Source: Paraglomus occultum
Taxonomy: Eukaryota > Glomeromycota > Glomeromycetes > Paraglomerales > Paraglomeraceae
Assembly: GCA_910592205.1 (NCBI GenBank)
Contig: CAJVPJ010001338.1
Coordinates: 1 to 10,412 of the forward strand
Direction: 5' to 3'
DNA length: 10,412 nt
A program made the position numbers and the translations under genes. This document shows, one piece after another, positions 1-6,386 of the stretch. Position 1 is the stretch's first letter, and each line of letters starts with the position of its first letter. A model generated the notes under the pieces. It searched no databases and was not told the origin of the DNA. It saw nothing but the letters and a program-made list of their open reading frames with translations.

Positions 1-764
1 GATACAGTCAGAGTATCTGATACCTATACCGTGTTGAGTAACAACACGCTCGTTGCTCTATCGGAAACTCTAAGCAACAGTTGGAAACTAGTCGCCACCG
101 ATTTGCATAAATTCATAAACGGTAATAATCATGTTATGTGTATTCTGTTGTAATATGTGCAGTCCGCATCACCGATCCCGCATGGCTCACAAAAATTTCT
201 CTTGTTCTTCTATGACAATTTCAACATTGGCACGACTGAACCGATGATCAATGCTAGTTCCTATATAAGAAGCAATATTCATGGTAAAGATTAACATTAT
301 TCCATCATTGTGAATAATATGATAATTTTAATAATTGACATCATTATATGCAGACATCGACAATCATAACATCGGCAGTCACAACGCGACAATCATTTTG
401 CAGACGTGATGTTGCGCCGACAACTGCTTCACCGACAATCAAACATTCAGAATAATGCTTTTCTGGTAGCTGCTGGGATGGTGATGCGTTACTATTTGAT
501 ATCCGAATTGTTATACGAGTGAGGGTTACCTAATACTAAGTGATTATTAAGTAATAGTAATCTGCATAAATCTGGCTTTCAACTTTGGATTTACAAAATA
601 TTATTTAAGATGACTTCCCGTTCACAGCTACGCCGGAACGTTTGCCTGCGACTTATTACATCGACGTTTGGATATACAAAGACGAAATAAACCTCAATTG
701 TGTTACGACCTACACCAACCCGCTGCTGTCATCAATAGTAATCAACAAAGCACTCGTGTATTGA
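1..764 (+). pseudogene. Decayed multi-exon protein gene remnant, 3' part, family unknown
   Basis: Not recognised. A chain of protein-like frames runs rightward. Exon A (1-121) is open from the window edge and ends HKFIN before GTAATA. A 41-nt gap ends in GCAG at 162. Exon B (163-283) begins VRITDPAWLTK in the spliced phase but meets a stop; one base over it reads FLLFFYDNFNIGTTEPM. An A5 run at 191-195 sits where the frame must change. Intron 284-353 (GTAAAG...GCAG) joins in phase to DIDNHNIGSHNATIILQT, which ends at TGA 407-409. The same frame continues CCADNCFTDNQTF to TAG 467-469, while another frame reads CWDGDALLFDIRIVIR up to a GTGAGG donor at 519. After an acceptor at 609, TPERLPATYYIDVWIYKDE leads to a final TGA at 762-764; this last piece has noticeably C/G-rich third codon positions. 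Three frame changes plus one stop suggest a pseudogene or base errors. A coincidental set of open frames is possible. Confidence 0.3.
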
Positions 765-1911
765 GCTTATCGGATATTATAATTTATTTTTCTATTACTG
801 GGTATTGCTTCGTTTTGTTCAACTTTTTTTTTCTTTCTACATACTCACATTTACGTAAATTTAACCAATACTTAATTTAAAAAACAGCACAAGCAAAATT
901 GGATTGCGTTTTAGTTAACGTAAAAGTTTAAAGAAACACAACCTGACATTTTGAAAACGTTATAACGAAATGGGTGGCTGTAGTTGATCTATCCTCCGTT
1001 TTCTCAACTGTTCTTATATATCTTACCCAATTTTTTTGCTACACTTAATTTTAATATCATACGCATTAATATTATAGAATAGAAATAAAACTTAAGGTAG
1101 AGAGTAATTTGAGCAAAAATTAAAGTTTTTACAAAGTGAATTAAACCGTTTATAAAATAACATTGATATTCAGAGTCAATAAATCAGAACATATTTGTAA
1201 TAGATTCAATGAAAATGGACAAAATTGAATTGGTGCAAAAATGGCAGTTCCGTAAAGATCAGATCTGAAACACAATCGCTTAAGTTGGCGAACTCGGAAA
1301 GTTCAACATTATTACTTTGTCAAGAAACTTATTTTTAATACAGGCATGAAACACAGTTGCCTTTCTGGTGTTGACATACCCAATAAGAAATGATTACAAC
1401 AGACGAGAATAATAATTGCAATTGGAAACACTGCTTCTAAACAGTTCTCCATATCGTTATTAGTAGATACAGTACTTGAAATTGTCATCGACTTTAATAG
1501 CGGGCAATGAACGCAAAAAACAATTTGTTTATTTCTGCACAGTAAGAGAATTTAAACACGTAAATGCTAAATTATTATATCAATTTAAAATTAATGGACG
1601 TGTAAAGCGAACGACATTTTCATCCATTCTAGACGCTATTTGTAATTAATCACTATCCAGATTCACTCACAAAACTTACCGTAATTATGGATATTGAACG
1701 CTATTTACTTTAATTATTATGAGAAAACTTGCTGATTATTCAGAAATATCCATCTTGATCTAATGTTAGCAAACAATGTCTCGCGTTTAGGAAGAGACCG
1801 GCAGTACTTACTGCTCTCAACAGAATCGTAAAATGCTCGTTACGACACAGCGATAATAGTTCAATCGGTTATACTAATTAGTTTAAGTGATGTTTACGAT
1901 TGATGTAATCG
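765..1911. other. AT-rich intergenic spacer
   Basis: No convincing gene is seen here on either strand. Stops are dense in all frames. The tail of a 70-codon frame (668-880) that begins inside the preceding remnant ends in low-complexity T-rich DNA and is not credible. The only ordered element is a short inverted repeat at 1801-1814, listed separately. The right end presumably contains the promoter of the RING-UBL gene. Confidence 0.6.
1801..1814. promoter_or_regulatory. Short palindrome upstream of the RING-UBL gene
   Basis: GCAGTA-CT-TACTGC is a perfect 6+6 inverted repeat with a 2-bp spacer, about 100 bp upstream of the TATA-like box. Such dyads can be binding sites for dimeric transcription factors. 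No specific factor is recognised, and a 12-base dyad can occur by chance in a window of this size. Confidence 0.2.
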
Positions 1912-1919
1912 TATATAAA
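1912..1919 (+). promoter_or_regulatory. TATA box of the RING-UBL gene
   Basis: TATATAAA lies 65 bp before the chosen ATG at 1985, a suitable distance for a TATA-driven promoter with a short 5' leader. The intervening leader ends in A5-G-A10-GG directly before the ATG. The TATA call is by motif and position only. Confidence 0.4.
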
Positions 1920-1984
1920 CCAAGCTTCGCGTGGGAGTTTTCAAGCACATAACGTTTTTGAGTTTTAAAAAGAAAAAAAAAAGG

Positions 1985-2543
1985 ATGACTCTGAGCGAAC
2001 TCCAATGCGGTGTGTGTAAAGAGCTAAAGCCCAATCCTCGAGAAGCACAGTGTTGTCACAAACTCTTTTGCCGCGATTGTATCAAAAGTCTCCGAAATGC
2101 CGAACGCTGTCCAGCCTGCGGAGCAAACGCTAGCTTCCGCGACAATGTTTTTGCAACGAGAATGATCAATAGCAAGCTCACTACGATCGGTCGCCGTGCG
2201 TCTACTGACTCCAAATCTGATATGGATATCTTTGGCGCTTTTCCCATCACCATATTGACCCTGACTGGCAAGAAAATGTTTGTCGTTGTCGAGAAAAGTG
2301 ACACGGTCAATATTCTCAAGCTTAAGATTGAACAAAAAGATGGTATGCGTTTTCATGGGGGATGGGATTGCTTTCTGAACATTAAAATGATTTATTTTCC
2401 CGTTCCCGTACGTAGGTACCCCTCCGGAATATCAGCGTTTGATTTTCCTGGGTAAGCAACTGGAGAATCATCTGACCATCTCAAACTATAAAATCGAGAG
2501 CGGCGTGACTGTGCATATGGTAGAGCGTTCTAAGAGTGGCTAA
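1985..2543 (+). CDS. RING finger protein with C-terminal ubiquitin-like domain (2 exons)
   Basis: Exons 1985-2342 and 2416-2543 join (phase 1, Gly120) to 161 residues. The N-terminal RING is C8-x2-C11-x11-C23-x-H25-x3-C29-x2-C32-x9-C42-x2-C45, with Val10 and Pro43 at the usual E2-contact positions. Gly46 follows the last Cys, where many active RINGs have the basic linchpin. A polar linker (about 46-85) follows. Residues 86-161 align without gaps to ubiquitin 1-76, with about 37 identities by hand count, including LTGK, RLIF, GKQLE and the L8/I44/V70 patch as L93/I129/V155. Lysines equal to K11, K27, K29, K33 and K48 are kept; K6 and K63 are not. The chain ends Ser-Gly where ubiquitin ends Gly-Gly. 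RINGs recruit E2 enzymes, so an E3-like role is inferred. The first in-frame ATG is used; the frame extends upstream to 1931 without another ATG. The reversed RING-then-UBL order is unusual. Confidence 0.85.
2343..2415 (+). other. Intron of the RING-UBL gene (73 bp)
   Basis: It starts GTATGC and ends a C/T-rich stretch with CGTAG. Removing it converts a frame that would run into unrelated residues (MRFHGGWDC...) into the conserved ubiquitin-fold continuation TPPEYQRLIFLGKQLE, which is strong internal evidence for splicing. The intron interrupts the codon for Gly120. Confidence 0.88.
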
Positions 2544-2674
2544 CGAGATAAGAGTCATTGCGGAACCAGTTGCATGTTTTCGTGTAGATACAGTATAAAA
2601 GAGTAGGTGTACAGTTTTAAATTTCAAATACTTGCGTGACTGACGGAATTTCTTGAACACAGTCTTAAAAGAAT

Positions 2675-3112
2675 TCAATCTATGACATAGTCTTCTTCAT
2701 TTGATTGTAAACATCCATAAAGCGCCGTCTTTCTTTCTTTCTTTCTTTCTTTCTTTTTTCTTTCTTTTATTCCAATTAACACAATTGAATTACTTAAGAT
2801 GTATATATACGCGGTAGCAGTAAAAGAAAAAGTCATAAACTGTAAAATCTGAAGACGCGCGAAAGTAATAAAAACATTTAAAATAGTGATATTTCTAAGT
2901 AAGAGCGTGAGTTGTGCAAACCGTATTAAACGTGTGATCATAAGAATTCTCAAAATCACAGTAGTAGCTAGTGTCACACCCTCACGCACATAATAGAGAA
3001 TGTCAATTTGATCATAAAATTCTCTCCTTGTATCACTCGAATAAACAAGCGTCCAACAGTTTATTAACTTATTCCAATTCACTAATAATTTTCTGCCAAT
3101 GATCAAAGACAT
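2675..3112 (-). CDS. Hypothetical hydrophobic ORF, 145 codons, doubtful
   Basis: Not recognised. An ATG-started frame on the minus strand reads 145 residues. The middle is rich in Leu/Ile/Thr with two or three stretches that could be membrane segments (around REGVTLATTVILRILMI and FSFTATAYIYILSNSIVLIG). Near its C-terminus is a Lys/Arg/Glu run that is simply the translated TTTC microsatellite. A TATATAG motif lies about 50 bp upstream on the minus strand. It would converge with the RING-UBL gene. The length is only mildly surprising for AT-rich DNA and no domain supports it, so it may be a chance frame. Confidence 0.18.
   Translation of the reverse strand: MSLIIGRKLLVNWNKLINCWTLVYSSDTRREFYDQIDILYYVREGVTLATTVILRILMITRLIRFAQLTLLLRNITILNVFITFARLQILQFMTFSFTATAYIYILSNSIVLIGIKERKKKERKKERKTALYGCLQSNEEDYVID
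2728..2768. repeat. TTTC microsatellite
   Basis: About nine TTTC units (GAAA on the other strand) with one interruption of extra T bases. It is a simple-sequence tract, downstream of the RING-UBL gene and inside the doubtful minus-strand ORF. Confidence 0.9.
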
Positions 3113-3182
3113 GGCTATTACGAAAAGAAATTAAGTCCTTTTTTTTTCTATATACAATAAAATAAAGTACAATACAATGTGC

Positions 3183-3195
3183 TTTTTTTTTTTTT
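3183..3195. repeat. T13 homopolymer tract
   Basis: Thirteen consecutive T bases, with a second T9 run at 3139-3147. Between them lie AATAAA motifs at 3156 and 3161. No target-site duplication or retrotransposed sequence could be recognised beside them, so they are recorded as simple tracts only. Confidence 0.7.
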
Positions 3196-3410
3196 GAATC
3201 ATATTACTTCCCATTCAAAAGCCCCACTCTGGCATTCTGTCCCTTACCTCCCTCTCTTCCGTTTTGGTAAGGAGTTAACAGTATTGGAATGATCAATAAA
3301 ATCGGGCATGCATGATTGATTGTCGTTATGTAATTCTTTAAATGGTTTGTGTCATGTAGCCAAAATCTTTACGGCAAGCTTGCATGTAGGACGAATTTTA
3401 AAGTACAGCA

Positions 3411-3510
3411 CATATGTCAGACTGGAATCTATGTCCATTCGGATGGACATGTCAGATGGAAATTTATGTCTATCCCAAATGAACATATATGTCAGATTAG
3501 AATCATAAAG
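3411..3510. repeat. Decayed tandem repeat, unit about 35-40 bp, three copies
   Basis: Three copies start with ATGTCAGA at 3414, 3449 and 3489 and continue with a GGAAT/AGAAT-type core; the first two then share TATGTC-T-ATTC/TATCC-like sequence. Spacings are 35 and 40 bp. The first unit also contains a perfect hairpin, GTCCAT-TCGG-ATGGAC at 3433-3448. Short open frames over this block on both strands are by-products of the repeat. Confidence 0.55.
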
Positions 3511-3750
3511 ACTATCAGGTAACAACATTACGATATTAACGCTACTGCATATAAATACGTCATCATACACAAAACGATGTATTTAGTTAACATTGTTACA
3601 TTGACATTGTGAGGGTGACAGGTTAAGTTGCAAATGGCAACAGCTTTGCGACAAGTGCATCGAGCATTGAACAATTAATCTTACAACTACATCTAATCAT
3701 GGTTAAACTGACCAAGCTTTGAGCCAAAGCAGCTTTATCATTTTGACAGA

Positions 3751-4040
3751 ATGCTTTGAGTTACAGAATACGTCAGTGATTGTCTTTCTATTTGTAAGCA
3801 AATACAATTGTGAATAAACATCGCTTGATCTGACATATCGTTGTGAAAGAGCACTTTGAGTTACTGAATACGTTACCGAATACTTCATTCTATTAGTGCG
3901 GAATGCAAATACAATCAGTGAGCACGATCGACATACAATTGTGAATATGCTTGAATTACTAAAAAAGTTAGTAGTGATGACTCTTGTATAGTGAAAGATG
4001 AGAGTATTAAAATAGCGTAAGTTACAGAATACGTTAGCGT
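3751..4040. repeat. Decayed direct repeats built on GAGTTACAGAATACGTTA
   Basis: Three copies of the motif occur at about 3758, 3858 and 4018; the first two are exactly 100 bp apart. Accompanying words recur as well: CAAATACAAT after copies 1 and 2, and TACAATTGTGAATA twice. This indicates an old duplication of a unit near 100 bp that has since diverged and acquired insertions. Overlapping minus-strand frames of 77 and 117 codons follow the repeat and show no domain. Confidence 0.55.
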
Positions 4041-4677
4041 GAGTATCGATATGCAAAATTCACTCATTTTATGATGTTTAGGACTTAACCATTTGGGTTT
4101 AAGCTTAAAGTTGTGCGACACACATCTACCAGCCAACTTGTCAACCAAATTTGGGCAAATGCGGACGGATCGTGTGAAATTAACAGATCTTCGGTTTCTA
4201 TTTACTACTCATCCCTATTACTATTACTACAGAGAAGCTATAGACAGAATGATACGCTAATTATACGATTATTCTATGTCGATTTACGAATAAACATTTG
4301 AAATTAATTAATATTATTATACGTATTCTTCAATTACATCCACTGAGTGAATTGTTTTGCGAATACTTGAAGAGAATACACAGTTTTTGTGAGAATAAAC
4401 ATTATTTTCGATTACTTGTGCCTAGGTGTAAAAACCGGATGCATCGGGCTACGCATGTGAATTGTTAAAATTTCCGGGTTACGTGTCTGAAGGTACGCTA
4501 CCACTAGGTGTAAATCGGAGTTTTTGAAAGACACAAGGGTGTAGATTTATCAAATCTGTCCGGAAAAAGTGTTAAATGTAGCAATAGAATGCGTTCGCTT
4601 GTCTAAGAAGACAGTTATTACTTCTAACAGTTTGAGAGATTATAAAAATGCCCTGTCGCCCGGGGGCTTAATTTATT
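4041..4677. other. Intergenic DNA without a recognisable gene
   Basis: No supported gene is seen. A 62-codon frame at 4113-4301 is compositionally ordinary and has no ATG context of note. The word TAGGTGTAAA occurs twice (near 4424 and 4506), suggesting another small duplication. Confidence 0.5.
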
Positions 4678-4859
4678 TGTTGTGAACGTTCAATATCTGT
4701 TCCGAACGGCGACTATAGTTATTAGTTCGGGCTGTGGTGAATAGGATACAAAACCATTTAATAAAAGTGCTCTGTGGCCACGGCACGCAAAGAGTACCCA
4801 TCAAGTACCCAATCTTGACTTTGATAATTGAGCCTGTTGTGAACGTTTTTTATTAGTTC
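4678..4859. repeat. Two-block direct repeat
   Basis: TGTTGTGAACGTT occurs exactly at 4678-4690 and 4835-4847, and TTATTAGTTC occurs exactly at 4719-4728 and 4850-4859. The blocks are in the same order and are 28 bp apart in the first copy but 2 bp apart in the second. This fits a duplicated segment with an internal deletion in one copy. Confidence 0.5.
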
Positions 4860-4865
4860 TTGACT

Positions 4866-5048
4866 ATGATGACACAATTTACTCATTATAACAGTAATGC
4901 CGAGCGGATCAATATTGTGATGCCAAAACCAAGATTTGCAAGCGATGTGAGCTGCGCCAGACTTGAGGATGACATATGCAGCGATGCTAAGAAATATATT
5001 TACGGCTTGGGTGTTGTTGGGATTAATTCTTTAAGACAATTTTATTAA
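4866..5048 (+). CDS. Small hypothetical ORF, 60 residues, doubtful
   Basis: Not recognised. The frame starts at two consecutive ATG codons and ends in TAA. The translation has a balanced composition (for example MPKPRFASDVSCARLEDDIC in the middle) and is richer in G and C than the surrounding DNA, which is the only reason to list it. There is no domain, signal peptide or clear membrane segment. It could be a short gene, a lone exon, or chance. Confidence 0.12.
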   Translation: MMTQFTHYNSNAERINIVMPKPRFASDVSCARLEDDICSDAKKYIYGLGVVGINSLRQFY

Positions 5049-6207
5049 TGTTAATAGTTACATTATATACAGCCCGTGTGTGGCATATTCTCAATCATAC
5101 TCACACATATTGTTATTTACAATCGCAACTAGATCGGGAAAAGATTGATATATCGGCATATGTTTACTTTATGTACGAATAGCCGAGAATTATTATAAAG
5201 ACCTTCCTTGGCGCAACATTGTATCCGTTGTATCTATTATATGTATTAATGCTGCCAACACGAAGGTCTACACACGCGTAATTGGTGTATTTTAAAATCA
5301 AAAGCATTTGTTGTAAAAAAAGACTACAATTTTTTATCGATAAAAAGTGTTGTGAGTTTAAAATAATCATGCGCACTCTAAGTAAATATTAGTTAACAGT
5401 ATTGAATTTATTTTATCAGGCAACTGATGATAACAAAGACATTTTTCTAGATGTATTTGTAACAAAAAAAAATTCGATGCAAGAAAACCGTAACAAATTG
5501 AGTCATTAAGCAATTTAACTCAATCTTTGTTTTTAAAATTTACTTCTGTACATATTTGACGATTACGATGATAGCAATCTATCGTTTATACCCGAGTCAC
5601 TGTAAATAATCCATTATGCTATATGAACAAAGATCGGACATGTAACGAAGAATTCAGGGTGATAACAAAAAAGTAACAATAGTGTTAAAAAAAACTAGCA
5701 AATTTGAAGCTTAGAAGCAATTTTGACAGAAATTCCAGATTTCAGTTAAACAATATTAGATTCGATATGCTGGTGTATCCAAAAGGAATATACTCTAAAA
5801 AAGACTTCGATCATGTCGTCGTCAACATCTATGTACTGTGCGTTTGTTTTGGGTGCGCCATATTGCACTCAATGTCATATGCTGTCAAGAGAAACGTAGG
5901 CATTACGTACTAAAATCTGTCAGCATGAGAGCGCGTTTTCTCTAATGTTAAAGGTTCGCACACAGTATATATTTCTGAAATCTTGTGTCGGAATATTTTG
6001 CTTTTTTGGTCGAGGTCGAATCTATTACTCTGTTAAATAAAGTAATATTAAACAAAGCATCCTTCAACCTGTAAAAAAAAATCGCTCAGCATACACCAAT
6101 TACAATAGAAGATCTGCCTGCGAACCATACGTTGCATTGAACTTCTTTAAATTACATTCGTTCTTAATCCCGAGTAATAAAATTGATGATCGAGATACAG
6201 CGACAAT
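5049..6207. other. AT-rich intergenic DNA upstream of urease
   Basis: No supported gene is seen. An open frame at 5689-5913 contains an ATG at 5767 that would give 48 residues with a short Cys-rich hydrophobic stretch (VLCVCFGCAIL); nothing identifies it. A CCAAT word on the plus strand at 6096-6100 lies about 290 bp before the urease ATG and could be part of its promoter. Confidence 0.5.
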
Positions 6208-6220
6208 CGATACTTTATCG
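6208..6220. promoter_or_regulatory. Palindromic GATA-like site upstream of urease
   Basis: CGATA-CTT-TATCG is a 5+5 inverted repeat about 167 bp before the urease ATG. The minus-strand half reads CGATAA, which matches the HGATAR consensus of fungal nitrogen-regulatory GATA factors (the AreA/Nit2 type); the other half, CGATAC, does not match fully. Nitrogen control of urea-using genes by such factors is known in fungi. Its use here is inference from the motif alone. Confidence 0.22.
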
Positions 6221-6313
6221 GGAAATTTTTGACCACAAATGGTGTGTAAAATCAATTAAAAGACAACCAAATATGTACACGTTCTTACAACGTCTCTCTT
6301 CCCTTTCCCCAGA

Positions 6314-6320
6314 TATATAA
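6314..6320 (+). promoter_or_regulatory. TATA-like motif before urease, or start of a leader exon
   Basis: TATATAA lies 66 bp upstream of the urease ATG, a plausible TATA position. Immediately before it, the run CTCTTCCCTTTCCCCAG (ending at 6312) looks like a 3' splice site, so the same place may instead be the acceptor of an intron in the 5' leader. The sequence alone does not decide. Confidence 0.3.
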
Positions 6321-6386
6321 CGAATTGCATCATCCACCTGTTCCATTTCACCATCATCTCCCAAAATCTAATTACATACGTTCTTA

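Noticed and set aside
407-409. TGA followed by Cys-Cys codons read as a selenocysteine site
   Set aside because: No SECIS-like structure was recognised, and the same region has other frame breaks, so decay or sequence error is simpler.
668-880. 70-codon plus-strand frame
   Set aside because: It lacks a true ATG (TTG start), ends in T-rich low-complexity DNA, and competes with a frame ending at 764 that has better composition and third-position bias.
1931-1984. N-terminal extension of the RING protein from a GTG codon
   Set aside because: It is the in-frame leader with no ATG; it ends in a lysine run coded by the A-rich tract, and the RING starts properly from ATG 1985.
2024-2356. Minus-strand frames of 110 and 87 codons opposite the RING-UBL gene
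   Set aside because: They overlap exon 1 of a gene with clear domains and show no motif of their own.
2728-2768. TTTC tract as a CRISPR-like or regulatory array
   Set aside because: It is a plain tetranucleotide microsatellite without spacers.
3352-3570. Short frames on both strands around 3320-3570
   Set aside because: They follow the tandem repeat and contain repeated peptide words (VRLES, MSIRMDM); no independent support.
3703-4148. Minus-strand frames of 117 and 77 codons
   Set aside because: They are translations of the decayed 100-bp repeat; repeated SVTYSVT-type words come from the DNA repeat.
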